64,000 nucleotides of DNA. Source: Cristatella mucedo. Lineage: Eukaryota; Bryozoa; Phylactolaemata; Cristatellidae. Within the stretch, counting starts at the first letter, position 1, and the number at the start of each line of letters is the position of its first letter. The stretch covers positions 659,501 to 723,500 of the forward strand of contig WPIO01000144.1 of the NCBI GenBank assembly GCA_009760855.2, in the 5' to 3' direction. Below are positions 36,818 to 48,929 of the stretch, piece after piece. Under the pieces are notes generated by a model. It worked only from the letters and a program-made list of their open reading frames with translations, was not told where the DNA came from and made no database searches. A program made the translations under genes and the position numbers.

Positions 36818-36850
36818 AAACGCATGGAGGTGTGATGTAATCGCGATGTT

Positions 36851-37545
36851 CCTCTAGCTGAGCTTTATGCCAGCCAGCATTTGGTTCTAACGAATATCGA
36901 CGGAAGCATTACCTGCTGGCTTTACAGCCTTCGCTGGGCCGGATCTTGTCTGGCTTGTCCCAGCCAGTCATTGTAGATGATCGGCACTATTGAAGCCACA
37001 TCAAACTGAGGAGACACATGCTCCCCCCTGCTGTCCAGTTGAGCTAAATCGTTCCTTCCTAATACATCGCAGCAACGCTTAGCAACCTGAGCACTCGGCG
37101 AGCCTCTGAACAGCTGGGGCGGCACTTCTATTGGGAGCCCAACATAAAAGAGCCTCCTGACAAAAAGACCGAGCGCGCTTCATCCTAGTGGTGCCTGCTG
37201 AGAACCTTGACGGCCTCATCGAGACCCTTAGTGGCAGCTCGCCTGACCGTCAGATCAGTGACGGCATGAGTGCTTCAAGCCTGAGCAGCCTGTAGGATTT
37301 AAGGCTCTGGCCTGAGTAGAACTAAGCCAAGTCCATTACACGTTCGAGAGCCATGAAAAACCCACAGCGGCCCATAGTGGAAGGCTGCAGGCATGCCAAA
37401 AATATTCTCTTCTTGATATATAGACAGGTTTCAGAAGCTTCTTCTGTAGCCATTAGGATCTGCCTAGATACTCCAGCCGAGTCATCATGAATGTGGGCAA
37501 GGCGTCCAACTTCTGATACTGCCACAAAAAACCGCCCCGATAAAT
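36851..37545. other. GC-richer unidentified segment
   Basis: Two minus-strand frames (37322-37525 and 36922-37125, 67 codons each) have a protein-like composition (KRCCDVLGRNDLAQLD; YIKKRIFLACLQP) but match no family I know. Possibly a decayed mobile-element coding region. Confidence 0.25.
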
Positions 37546-37692
37546 ACCTCTTTTGTATAGCTACGCCAGAGCCTTGGCGGCCATCACCACCGCTAGGTGT
37601 GGCAATAAATAATCACCTAACACAGGATTTGAACCCACAACCTTAGGACTGAGGTCGGGAAAGCAACCGCCTAACCGCCATTCGAGTATGCC
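37546..37692 (-). mobile_element. SINE-1 copy
   Basis: Minus strand. B box GGTTCAAATCC (about 37627-37637), body and CTCTTTTGTATAGC end. It directly abuts a plus-strand LINE-A-type tail. Confidence 0.7.
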
Positions 37693-37775
37693 TCCGCAGC
37701 AAATGTAAATTGCCTAGAAAGATATTGAGTTCTCTGAGGGTACTTTATAAAATGTATTACTGTAACTATCGTCAT
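37693..37775 (+). mobile_element. Solo LINE-A-type 3' tail
   Basis: CAGCAAATGTAAATTGCCTAG and the stem-loop core AGATATTGAGTTCTCTGAGGG, then TTTATAAAATGTATTA. Either a very short LINE-A truncation or the tail of a SINE. Confidence 0.6.
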
Positions 37776-38177
37776 CATTAGCCTCCCTGGTAAGATCAAC
37801 GCTCGAGCTTTGTTGGCTTTTTCACAGAGTATTTGCGACTCGTTCTCATTAAGTATTAAGTATTAAGTAAGTATTCTATTACTAGGTATGGGCAGGTAAA
37901 TCGTGACGCAGGTGAAGGTGTTTTATGTGCAGGAATAGTACTTTATTTGAATTTGCTTCCTGTGTATATTGCAAAGCTCTCCCCAGTATAAGTCATTGCC
38001 AGGGTTTGGTTAGTTTGGCTAGTGTGGGGAGAAAACCGCTTTAGACGATCAATGGAAGTATCCACTTGGAATGCTGTTAATTAAAATGTCTTTATTGTCT
38101 TCAGGAATTCTATTTACTAAAAAACTGAAATGGTATTGTTGCTGTTTAATGAGCAAGCAACCACCTACCTTTCGATC

Positions 38178-38265
38178 TCGCTTTGTTTGCAGCAAATTTT
38201 TAACGCCTAGAAATAGATCTAGTTACTCTAGGGTGCTTTGTCAAATGTACTATAATTATTATTAG
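38178..38265 (+). mobile_element. Solo LINE-A-type 3' tail
   Basis: GCAGCAAATTTTTAACGCC, a stem-loop core with ATAGATCTAGTTACTC, GGGTGCTTTGTCAAATG, ending in ATTATTATT. Confidence 0.6.
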
Positions 38266-38465
38266 GTTCGATTGCTAAGTTAAGTAATCCACCTATCTTG
38301 ATTAATTAGCCGTTAATAGTATGAATCTTTTTCATGATTTTTCGAGGTACCCTGCAAATAATGCATATATAATTAATTTATCCTTGAAGTTTATTAATTA
38401 GGTTTATACTTATTTTGAGATTTTCAATATTTTAAAATTAGCACCACTCCACCAGTTTGCGTTAA

Positions 38466-38783
38466 TCCTGGATCTCCAACGTAACTTGCACTATAGAAAA
38501 ACGTTTGAGGACAGACTTATTCCGAGTTGGCATTGTTACTTCATCCAGCAATACTGATAAGGCTGGTCATTATAAGGCTTGCATATATTGTGGAACAGCT
38601 GGTTTTAAATGCCGAGCCAGCTGTGGCCAAGGGTTTAACGTTACGTCAACAAAATGCTTGTCTATTTATATCGCGATTGTTACTAAAGTGAGTATTCAAA
38701 CTATCATCGAGCTTTCCATTTCTGAAAATACGAATGAAACGCTGGACTTTCTTGACCGGGCTTACTGTGAAGCCACTTTTTGA
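38466..38783 (+). pseudogene. Broken relative of the Cys-rich domain at 9875-10276
   Basis: The frame reads NVTC, FRVGIVT, C-x2-C, a C-x3-C pair, FNVTSTKC and NTNETLDFLDRAYC, ending at TGA 38781-38783. The order and spacing of these blocks parallel the 9.9-kb exon. Just upstream, the expected PxC residues (PPVCVNP) lie in another frame, so a one-base shift near 38478-38483 separates them. It has no clear flanking splice pair of matching phase. It is probably a degenerated exon; a sequencing indel is the alternative. Confidence 0.4.
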
Positions 38784-39024
38784 GGACCAACAATTGCCTC
38801 ACGGCCTTATTGACCACTGTCAATAGGAGGAGATCAGTGCCATAAGTTGCTAAATGAACATGGGCACTAGCTTTAATGCACTTCCGAGCCTGCATTTTCA
38901 AGTATGTTTACTCTTATACTTAGAAATAGTGATAATGGAAACAAACACTTTTATTGGGATTACTCCCCTGACTGGGTCGCTTGGTCGGGCTATTGCTTCT
39001 ACGAATTGAGTGGTTAGTGATAGC

Positions 39025-39475
39025 ATGCTGGATAAAAAAACAAGAATAACATGATTAGGGCTGAAATGCACAGGGTCACCATGATTAGTGGCAGCATGTA
39101 CAGTGTCAGCACGGGTAAGCACATTCAAAACGAATCATAGGACTCACTAAATACGGTCATAAATAGGTGCTTTTTTAATTTATTTTTAAATGTGGTCAAA
39201 TTGGGGATGTCGTGACTGAAGTCGGGAGTGAGTTCCAATCTTTTCAAGCATATAAACAAAATGCACCGTTTCCGATGATTTAAGGTTTTTACAAGGTATA
39301 GGTAAACTGTCGGATTCCGAAAAGCGGATGGCACTATGCTTGGCCTGGTGAGGCAGTAGATTTAATAGGTAGGCTGGAGCCAAAGAATGAAGGTTCGTAA
39401 AAGTGAGTGACAAAGCCTTATAGTCGAGTATTGCTTGATTGGTAGCCAGTGCACGTCGTAGTGGCTTCATGCTGT
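39025..39475 (-). mobile_element. LINE-A copy A10, 3' fragment
   Basis: Minus strand. C-terminal residues are split over two frames (39470-39186 and 39334-39125), with LTFTNLHSLAPAYL, SESDSLPIPCKNLKS, and PNLTTFKNKLKKHLFMT after a shift, then the 3' untranslated region. The stem-loop end is missing. Confidence 0.65.
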
Positions 39476-39499
39476 AGCTAAACCATAAGAGAAATGCCG

Positions 39500-41190
39500 T
39501 GACCTTAAATTATGCAGCAATTTGCCTAGGTAGAACGTCCTAGAAGAGGTTTTTAGGATATTTATTATAAAATTTTATCGGTCGTCCAACACAAACATAT
39601 AAATTTAGAGCAGGTTGCGATGGCCGTACATCAGCATCACCTATTTGAAGAGCAAAGTTTAATATATCAGCCACATGCTCGATATTTCCTGTGACAAGCA
39701 GTTCTGTTATATTTTCATTTGGTGTAAGGAGCTTGGCCGATATAAAAAACCAAAAGTCTGCAAAGCAAGCAATTATTTAATCCTTCTCTATTAAAGATAC
39801 TGATATTTCTAACGGAAAATATACCTGCTCATCGTCACCCTATAAGTTATTGTCAATCGCACAAGTCTGAATCGCTTTTCGAGGAAATTCAAAGTAAAAG
39901 GGGAACAGGGAACAACCGAGAAGGGACCCGTGTGGACCAGTCAGGCCACTGATCTAGTGAAAGAGACGCAGCCCTCTACAAGACATGAATAGAACAGGAT
40001 TGAGCTAGTTCGATTTGAACCATGCCTTTATCTCAACTTCTAGACTGACTGTGGTGCTAAATTGTCCAAGTACGATGGCCTTATTAATATTTTCAAACTC
40101 GTATGACAGATTCAACAGGGAGAGTGCACTGAAATTCCCATAAACGTAGCTGCCTATTATTTCTTTGGTTAGACGAAAGACAGAGCTTTCACTGCCGTAG
40201 CTGAAGCCCACGAATTTAAGAATCTAACAGTAAGTTGCAAACCTCTATTTTAATCTGCGTCTTCATTAGGAACCACTTCAGGTCAACGGAAAATTGTTTA
40301 AATAGGCAACTGCTACACTTACGAAGGACAAGATTAGCTGCCGGGTTTTTCAACAACTTCAAGTATCCATTGCACTTGCCGATAGACTGGCAAGTCGTAA
40401 GTTCCGTTAGCTGACGGCTCACTGATGCATGCTGAACTTGGATGTGATTTCTCTAAGTACACGCACATTTTTGCAATAAGCTTACGATAGGCATAATTGA
40501 CAGGGGAGCTGACGTTTTTAACAAGTAAAACGTCTTTATGGAAGAGGGCAACCATAGTTTGTGCAGAAAATACGTAAAATGCGCTGGCCGTTTGAGTTCA
40601 TTCTATACATTCCTGATGTAATATGTGTTTTCCCGTGGAAATTAAAGAGTTGGATATTGTTAAAGGCTGGCGGGGGATCTCCGTATAGACTTATGCATGA
40701 AAGCCTAGATTTCTCTCGGGCTACTGTGTCTGAAAAAGGGAGATTCTTGATTGTAAAAAGAAGCAGGCCTGTGGCACTGAGCTGTGCACTACTACCTGAT
40801 TAGTTGTTCATAGGCTCTTTTATATCTCTGTGCACGATTCTCGAGCTGGCATAAGGCCCAGAATTATAAAAAAGCTGCACCGGTTACGTCTACGTGAAAT
40901 TATAAGCACTCAAGAAGGACTATGTGATCGATAAATTGGGCACTTTTGACAGATAAGTCAAAGCGACGATACACTTTGCTTAGATCCTGAGAAGGTCGTT
41001 AGTAACCAAAACAATGCTGATTCTATAAAGTGATTATATCTAAAACCTGACTGAAACTTAATTTCCAGGGTTTAAAATTTCAATGTCAAAACTCGACTGG
41101 CCAGCCACTGCTCGATATAGTGACAACAATAGGGTCAGCCGTAGAGAGACTGGGTAAAAGCTACTTATGATCTCTAGTTGAAGTTGTGTC
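39500..41190 (-). mobile_element. Decayed LINE fragments (LINE-B-like and related)
   Basis: Minus strand. 39560-39780 resembles the RT block of copy B1 (KLGF, LLL, NDDK region). 40422-40216 reads LKNPAANLVLRK and LKWFLMKTQIKIEV, a thumb-region remnant (compare NSAARLV and HWLPVKQRIDFKV). 40990-41170 resembles the segment before the RT. Order and spacing suggest more than one insertion. No intact frame. Confidence 0.5.
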
Positions 41191-41205
41191 TATCTAATGA
41201 ATAAC

Positions 41206-43400
41206 AAAAAAAATAATAATACGCTTGATAAATCACCCTCAGAGAACTCAGTCTCTTTCAGGCACTTCACATTTGCTGCAAAGGAAACATGAACGAATGG
41301 TAAGTGGATATCGTGGTTGATAAGCAACATGAATAACATTTCCTGGAGTGATATGTACAGGGTCAGCATACAAGTGTGGTTAGCTGCAGCATGTACAGTG
41401 TCAGCCAGCATAAGCACATATAGGACGAATCACGGGGACCTGCTAAATACTGTCATACATATGTGCGTTTTTAAGTTTTTTTTTAATGTAGTCAAGGCAG
41501 GGGATGTTGTGACGAAAGTCGAGAGTGAGTTCCAGGCTTGGGTGCATACAAGCTGTTATATGAGGTTCGTATGGGGTATTAGTAAACAGTTATATTCCGA
41601 AAAAGCAGGTGGTACGATGCTTGGCCTGGTGGGGCAGTGGATCGGATAGAGAGGGTGGAGCCGAAGAATGAAGAGACCTAACAGTGAGCTACAGAGCCTT
41701 GAAGTCACTGCGTTGCTTGACCGGTAGCCAGTGCTGGTCGGCAAGAAGTGATGTGATGTGGAAACTGTGAATCTCACGACAGACTTGCATAGCTGCAGAG
41801 TTTTGCACAGCTGCTAGTGCCTCATCGCACATGCCGTAGGCCAACAAGCTGCAAGTTACAAAAGTCAAGACGGGATGTCACAACTGCATGGACCACCTTA
41901 GCTGTGGTATCCTTATCTAAACAAGCCCTAATTTTACTAATGTTAAGTAGCTGAAAGAAGGTAGACTTGACTTGGGAGTTATGTGATCATCTAACAAAAG
42001 GTCACTTTGGAACATGACACCTAGATTACGGGCATATGCAACAGGACATATGCCGGCGAAGCTAATTTTGAGCGTTAGCCTTTCTAATTTATGAATCAGA
42101 CTGGGTTTGCCCATAAATAGAAAGTTAATTATATCATAATTTAAGGTGGGAAAATTTGCTGCCATCCGTGTGCGGATTTCCTCAATACATGTAGCACAGG
42201 ACTTCGCAGAATTCGACGTGCTCGAATGCTGAAAGGGATCAAACAATTGTACAACTGAGTGTCATCCGCATAGAAGTAAAAGCCTAGATTGTGCTTGGCA
42301 ATCACGTCGGCAAGAGGGAGAGTATAAACCGTGACAAGAACCGGACCAATCATGGAGCCCTGAGGTACTTCATATTTAAGAGGTACCTCAGATGACCTTT
42401 GTCCATTCACGTCAATACTCTGGAGTCTGCCACTGAGGTAGGACCTGAACCATTGCAAAGCAGTGCCAGTGATGCCCAGGCGTGATGAAAGGCACTCAAG
42501 AAGTGCTTGGTGATAGATAGTACGAAAAGCTGCCGAAAGATCGAGCAAAACAAGCAGACATACTTTACCCATATCTGCATTCCTAAGTAGATCTTTTTAC
42601 ACCCTAAGCAATGCTGACTACATAGTGTGCTTAGCTTTAAGGCCAGACCGAAACTTACTATTAATGTCTGAAGTTTCAATAACTGATTTTAGCTGGTCTG
42701 CCAGTACTCGCTCCAGTTTCTTTGATAGCAACGCCTGAGAACTACTTTTAATTTTCGATGGCACAATTTTAGGCTGAAGACATTTATTATATTAGTTACG
42801 AATAGTAGCAGCATATCCATGTAATCAAACGCTACAATTAAATTGAGTTCAAAGTGCTAGTAGTGTGTTTGGACTGGGAGATACATTTCAGGATGTGCTT
42901 ATTTGTGGCACGGTTAATTAATGACAAGGAGATGCTGCAAGTAATAATGGAGAGATAATAATGAAGAGTCATCTATGGATGATACTGAGGGAAAGCAGTT
43001 GCATTGCTATGATGCTACCTGGGAATTGACTATCTAGCTTAGGCTATCCTGCTGACAATGGGGTTAGAGTATGGGTCAGCTACATCCCAACTAGGATCAC
43101 TGTGTAATGAAATCATCAAAGGTGTTTTAGGAGATTTTTTGATCGTCTAAAATAGCTTTTTGGGATTTTACACCTGTGTTTAACTCTATTGTTAAGCAAT
43201 CTGGAGATGATTCTCACCATTGTAGTTTAGTATGATCTACGGTAGTCCTTGATTGCCTGTCGATAGACAGCAAGTCCCTATATTGCTTAGGCTTTGTCAA
43301 ACTTATTTCTACATAGTAGACTTGCTTTTCTCATTTCTGTAGTAGGTGCTCGCATCGACTAAGGTTGAGCTTAATGTGTTTCATGAAAGAACTGGCAGGT
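41206..43400 (-). mobile_element. LINE-A copy A11, long decayed copy
   Basis: Minus strand. ATT-rich 3' end (41206-41220), stem-loop, 3' untranslated region, then RT pieces: 42572-42141 reads VCLLVLLDLSAAFRTIYHQ, VPQGSMIGP and FYFYADDTQL before a frame loss; 42246-41917 reads KISFAGICPVAYARNLGV. Traces of the linker reach about 43350. The catalytic YADD is kept but the frame is broken several times. Confidence 0.7.
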
Positions 43401-43459
43401 TTGAGCTACGTAGCATACCTGAAGAGCCGGAGTAGAGAGGACTTTTTCAGGAAGTTGTA

Positions 43460-43690
43460 CAAAAAAATATTTATAATTCATGTAATTTATATATAATTTC
43501 TACATTATATGTGATATTAATATTATATTATTATATTATATTATTATTATATTATTTTCTATATAATTTCTACATGAGATATGTTATTGTCATATTATTA
43601 CTTTAGTATCATATTATTATATATTATATACTATCTAAATATTATATATAATTAATATAATTATTAAATTGTAGTGCAATGTTGGACTTA
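43460..43690. repeat. AT-rich low-complexity tract
   Basis: Imperfect ATTATATTA and TATATAATTTCTACAT repeats; 43480-43510 and 43555-43580 are partial duplicates. Confidence 0.6.
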
Positions 43691-43754
43691 AGTGCTATAC
43701 GCTCTAGTTTTATATTGCTTTCCTCCCCCGTTGACACCAAGAGATCTATATCAG

Positions 43755-43777
43755 ACTGGGAGAGAGACCGAGAGACC

Positions 43778-43815
<38 letters not shown>

Positions 43816-43905
43816 GGCAGAGAGAGACAAAGACAGACAGAGAGACCGATAGACAGACAGACAGACAGACAGACAGAGAAAGAGAGAGAGAGAGAGAGGG
43901 AGCGA
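43755..43905. repeat. (GA)n/(GACA)n microsatellite
   Basis: Purine-rich run of GAGA and GACAGACA units with a few interruptions. The long charged 'ORFs' on either strand are its translation only. Confidence 0.9.
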
Positions 43906-44213
43906 GGCAGTAGTGGTGTAGCACTCAGCTTTAATAAATCGTCGAGACTACCGAGTGAGTCGAGTAGAGACCACTTGCCGTTTCTCCATCGGCCAGATAA
44001 ATCTTATAGAATTTAAAGTGTGGGTGCAGCTGCTATGCTTATATAGCTATCGTTGCCAGCCCAGATGTGACGTATAGGCAGGAATGTGAATTCTCTAGGG
44101 AAGGCTTCGAGAGATACTGTGACCTTTGACACACCCACCCTAATCAGTGTGTGTTTAGGAGTGGTTACAGTGGCCTTATCTACTTTTTCTGACTCTTTCG
44201 TACTGAGCAGGCA

Positions 44214-44243
44214 ATGTCCGGCAGGCGACTTTCCGTTTGGCAG
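44214..44243 (+). CDS. Possible first coding exon (10 codons)
   Basis: ATG in the context GCAATGT, followed by SGRRLSVWQ and a near-consensus donor CAG|GTAAGC (GT at 44244-44245). A TATATA (about 44040) lies some 170 bp upstream. No downstream exon was identified, so it may be coincidence. Confidence 0.15.
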
Positions 44244-44245
44244 GT

Positions 44246-46545
44246 AAGCTGGTGTGCTTCTTAATGTTTTTGGCCCAAGTTATTGAAGCTAGTTCACATG
44301 CAATGCGTTTCACGGCACAATTGACGAGACCTTGAAGTATCTTCATAATAACAAAGGCAAATGGTTTGCATCTTACAGACCTGTGTTCCCTGACCTGATT
44401 TTGCTGAATTTGAGTCGTAAGTGGTCTATTTTTGGTTCGGGTGTGATTGCTTTTAGCTTGTTTCTGTTTTGGGCAGGCATGCTTTTTTGGCATCACTGGT
44501 AGTTGATTTCCTGCTGTTAACTTTACCCTACCCGACCCATGGCCTATTGCCACGAACGTGTCGGCAAAATGTTAGTGGCTTTTGTCCGTTAAGTTGCTGC
44601 CGATACTTGGCTGCCCATGCTAATGCTGCTGTACTCACGTCATCAGTGCAGCTGTATTTTCAAGCTTCACATTCGATGGCTTGATTTTAGAATGTATTGT
44701 ACCGAGCGGTTAGCTCGGCAAGTATGCAGTGCCATGCTTTCCTCTCTCTCCCTGCTACCTGTAGCTGTCCAGCCCTTATTTCTTTTGCCACCGTTCCTGG
44801 CCAATCACTAGAATGCAGGCCGTTTGTACTGTGCTCTAGCTTTGCTCACGACGAGTCTGAGCTGCTCACAACTTGTCCACCCTTGCCCATATTCTTTGAC
44901 CTTCCTCTAATCACTTTCTCTTGAATCTTCTAAGGCAATCCTACAGGTCCCTGCACTAGCATATTACGTGTCTTGCCAGTGCGTGCATTTGCAGCAATCA
45001 CAGGCAATTTGCACGAATGAGACATTGCATACCGACCCTGCTGCAGTATCCTCGAGGATTCTCACCATGGCATGCCTGGTACCACAGCTTCTGCACATTG
45101 CCACCTGCAGCAGAGAGCTTCAGCCACATTGCACCTGGCTTCCTACTTGCCTTTAGCCTGATATGTCTTTTGATGCTAGTACCTACTTAGTGTGCTGGTG
45201 CTGCCAAGCTATACCACAGTCCTGGGTGCCTTGCAATGGTGTCCTGCACCAACCCAAGGCCACTAGGCCTGCTTCTCAATGTGTATGCCTGCCTGGATAG
45301 CTGACTGCTTCATTGGGTGCTCGTAACCCTGTAGGCGGAGCTGGAGTTGCAGCATTCGGTGGCTGCCTAGCAATGCATCGACTTGCCCAAAGCTCTGCTT
45401 GCTTGCAAGTGGAGCCGTTACCTGGATTATCTTTCTAGTTGCTATGTCGTCAGCTGCCGTGCAATTTTTACAGTGTCACTTCTAGCCAGCAACGCTGCTG
45501 CTGAGGCTTAACATTTTGAGAAATCATTGATGACTGCAGTGCTGCAGCTGCCCTTCGGGATTGCTCATCTCCTTCCTTTCACGTCAGATCCATGCTTCCT
45601 CTTCCAGCGAGCATTTGACGTTTGTGTCAGAAGCATACCTCTTCATATTGATATGCTTTTACACGTTATTATTCTTATGAGTGATGGTTTGATTAAATGA
45701 TAAATTAGATGCATGGATTCGGTAACAATAAATAGGAAAAGCCTTTAGATGCTCGACAGTGAGGTTGGCCGACAGTGCAACTCTTGCGCGAGGCCACAGG
45801 TACCACTTGGATTCAAGAAAAAATTTGTGTGAGCTCCATTAACCACTAAGATATTCGGAAAGTGCACTAAGAGTATATTTGCTGCATCGTTTTTTGTTGT
45901 TTGATGGTTTGTAGGAATAGTACAGCAAATTGGCAGCATGCAATCAAAGCAATTATGAGGATGTATCATGAGATTCAGATCTGTGTGAAACACTCAATAG
46001 GCCTTAGTTTATTTCAGGCTAGTGAAGTTCAGTGGCATAATGCTTCTAAATACAATCAACATCCAACCGGCGCCTTGTTGAAGTTCTGTCTATACCGTTT
46101 TATTAGTTTAACCGTGTGTACTTAAAAACACCGGTTTTAAGCTCCGAAGCCTCACTGTTTGAAGGTTTAGGCCAAAAGTTTGGGTAAATGCTAGTGGAAT
46201 TATACACATGCAGAAACACTAGGCTTTCTCTCAGGCTCCAAATCCCAGAAGGGTGAATCAGTGGCCAATTACCAATTCGGACCTACTGGTAAGCCGCTAC
46301 GTTTTTCTAGAAGCTAGCACTGTACCAATCTATCTGAGTATGCTGCACACCTGAGTGCGTACATCTGCTGCTTTCCTTGCAGCAGGGCTTTCGCCAACTC
46401 TGACCGTTGCATAAATTACCGTTAGCCGTATACACTAGGTTCTAGCTTAATCTAGTGCACCCATTCGGAAATTGTTGATGTACTGAACTGCTAGACATCC
46501 AAGTAAGTAATGCTGCGTCTCTCTACTGTCTGCTTCGGCTACTTT
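44246..46545. other. No supported gene
   Basis: 44.5-45.6 kb is pyrimidine-rich on the plus strand, with many short frames but no domain or repeat that I recognise. A basic minus-strand frame (44553-44176) has no ATG at its limit. Confidence 0.3.
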
Positions 46546-46547
46546 CC

Positions 46548-47266
46548 TGGATAGAACATGCAAGTTAGTCGATGCATTGGTGACCTCCCGTCTCGACTTC
46601 TGCAACTCACTACTTATTGGGCTACCAGCATGTCCGATCAGGCGATTGTAGCTGGTGCAAAACTCCGCAGCTAGGTGTGTCTGTCGTGAGCGTCGCAGTT
46701 GCCACATTACACCACTTCTCGCCGACCTGCACTGGCTACCAGTCAAGCAATGGATTGACTTCAAGATTTTGTTGCTCACTTTTAGGTCACTTCATTCTTT
46801 GGCTCCGGACAATCTCTCAGTTCTACTCCCCACCAGGCCAAGCATCGTACCACCCACTTTTCGGAATCAAACAGTCTACCAATACCTCGTAGAAACCTCA
46901 AATCCTTTGGAGACCGTGAATTTAACTTGTATGCTCCCAAATCCTGGAACTCCTTCCCGACTTGCATCAGAACATCACCTGACTCGACCACATTTAAAAA
47001 GAACTTAAAAACACACATATTTAGCACAGCATTTAGTGGGTCCCTGTGATTTGTCCTTGATGTGCTTATGAGTGCTGACACTGTGCATGCTGCCACCAAC
47101 CACATTTGCATGCTGACGCTGTGCATGTCACCCCTAACCATGTTATTCATGTTGTCTATTACTCACCATTCAATTGCATTCCCTTTGCAGCAAATGTAAA
47201 GCGCCTAGAAAGTGATAGAGTTCTCTGAGGGCGCTTTATCAAGTGCATTATTATTATTATTATTAA
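46548..47266 (+). mobile_element. LINE-A copy A12, 3' fragment
   Basis: Plus strand. SRLDFCNSLL-like start, QNSAARCVCRERRSC (46655 frame), HWLPVKQWIDFKI, NLETVNLTCMLPNPG in a shifted frame, 3' untranslated region, stem-loop (47198-47238) and an (ATT)n end. Frameshifts after about 46840. Confidence 0.75.
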
Positions 47267-47269
47267 AAC

Positions 47270-48125
47270 CTGGCCATGTATCAACTTATTTATTTTAAAA
47301 GTTCATCGTGTACAATAAGTTGGATATTGCACAAGTAGATATGCTGGTCTGCATTTAAGCATGTATCATACATCACAGACTAACAAACTTCAGCATTAGG
47401 GAGCTGCTGCACCTCCTCATATTTAGAGTCATGTATTGACGTCATGAACTGCCCCTTCCTCCTACCGTAGACTCTCGATGGAAAGCTTTTTGTGTCTTAC
47501 TGCAGTTTCGACACAAGACATCGATGCCCATGCATTTTTCACATAGGCGTAGGCAGCAGGGTTGAGAGAAATTTGAAACTGTAGAACCACAGTTTATGCA
47601 GTGGGAAGACTGCACCTTGTTGAAATCTACAATAAATTCATGGATTGTTTAACATGATCACTGTAGATAGTTCTCAATAAGCAATTTAGAGGATTTGCGG
47701 CTAGCAATGTCCAGAGAGCTGCATGTGGCGAATGGCTACAACGTGGTGGATTTAGATGGCTAATATAGGTGAGGTATGGCTCAATTTAGATGAAAGGTAA
47801 TAGAATGACAATGCAATGTGCTCACATGAGACAAGTTATCATTTTCAATCTTCGGAACCCGCGATAAATCTTCTTACACATAACTTTTAGTGGGCCGACA
47901 CATTTCTGATTTCCGTCTTCCCGTGACTTGGACTTATCATTGGCCGTTAGTGGTCCCAAAAGATTTTGACAGTGGCTTGGTACCAATGCCGTTTGCTTAG
48001 TACTAGTGGCAGTAGCTTAGTAATTGATCTAGACTCGCAGTCAGTCATCCAAGAGCACGTGCTTACATTCGTTGTGATGTCATAAGTGTGTTCTTGCGGG
48101 TACCTGCACTGTCATGCATTCTTGT
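47270..48125. other. No supported gene
   Basis: No gene, splice-bounded frame or repeat recognised. Confidence 0.3.
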
Positions 48126-48127
48126 TT

Positions 48128-48245
48128 GACCATAAGTGGTTAAGCTGCTCACTCAAAGCAAGGTTTGGCCGAGCCCCGTTACGTTAAATGTGTGAATCAC
48201 CTGATTACAGATTAAGTTCTCTTGGGGTGCTGTAAAATAAATTAC
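48128..48245 (+). mobile_element. SINE-2 copy
   Basis: Plus strand. Decayed head (GTGGTTAAGCTGCTCACT), B-box region GGCCGAGCCCCG, tail ACAGATTAAGTTCTCTTGGGG and TGCTGTAAAATAAATTA. It directly seeds the (AT)n microsatellite that follows. Confidence 0.6.
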
Positions 48246-48390
48246 ATATATATATATATATATATATATCACACGCATATATACATATATATGCGTGTGT
48301 TTATATATATATATATATATATCCGTGTATATATATATATATATATATATATGAATACATTTGCGTGTGTGTGTGTGTGTTTGTGTGTGT
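48245..48390. repeat. (AT)n/(GT)n microsatellite with hairpin
   Basis: TA runs flank a perfect 14-bp inverted repeat (48270-48283 and 48286-48299, CACACGCATATATA arms). GT repeats follow at 48364-48390. Confidence 0.9.
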
Positions 48391-48749
48391 GTCTGTATGC
48401 ACATTCGTGCATAAGCCGTCTTGCATTCGCATTCACCAGAAGTTTACATGCAAGCGACATGCACTTTGTTACACTCATCTAAGTCACTACTGTATGCGCA
48501 GGTAGATGCACACTTGTTCAAACGCACATGCACAGGCACTGTTTGTTTCACTAATTCTACTCACTGAAACTAGCATGACTGCACATGCAGGCATATGCAT
48601 ATGCATGCTCACTCTCCTGACAAAAATCTCAGATAAAACTCGCAAATCGTTGTGATTCAAAAATTGACACATGCTTAACAAGTACATATGCATACACATA
48701 TAAGCCTTGTTGCACTTAAATATGTGCAATCTTCAAGGATTTACACATT

Positions 48750-48831
48750 AGTATATATATATATATATATATGTATGTATATATATATATATATATGTGT
48801 AGATAAATAAATGTACATACTCACACATGCT

Positions 48832-48922
<91 letters not shown>
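48750..48922. repeat. (AT)n then (GT)n microsatellite
   Basis: AT runs at 48752-48796 and 48832-48857, followed by about 32 uninterrupted GT units to 48922. Confidence 0.95.
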
Positions 48923-48923
<1 letters not shown>

Positions 48924-48929
48924 TTTTTT

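Larger units (their letters stand above)
34755..36850. repeat. Tandem array unit 4 (truncated at right)
   Basis: Same order as the other units until about 36640, where a SINE-1 interrupts it. About 30 bp of unit sequence (ACGCATGGAGGTGTGATG) resumes after the SINE and then similarity is lost, which marks the array edge. Confidence 0.75.

Noticed and set aside
43692-43913. Charged Arg/Glu/Asp-rich ORF
   Set aside because: Pure translation of the (GA)n/(GACA)n microsatellite.
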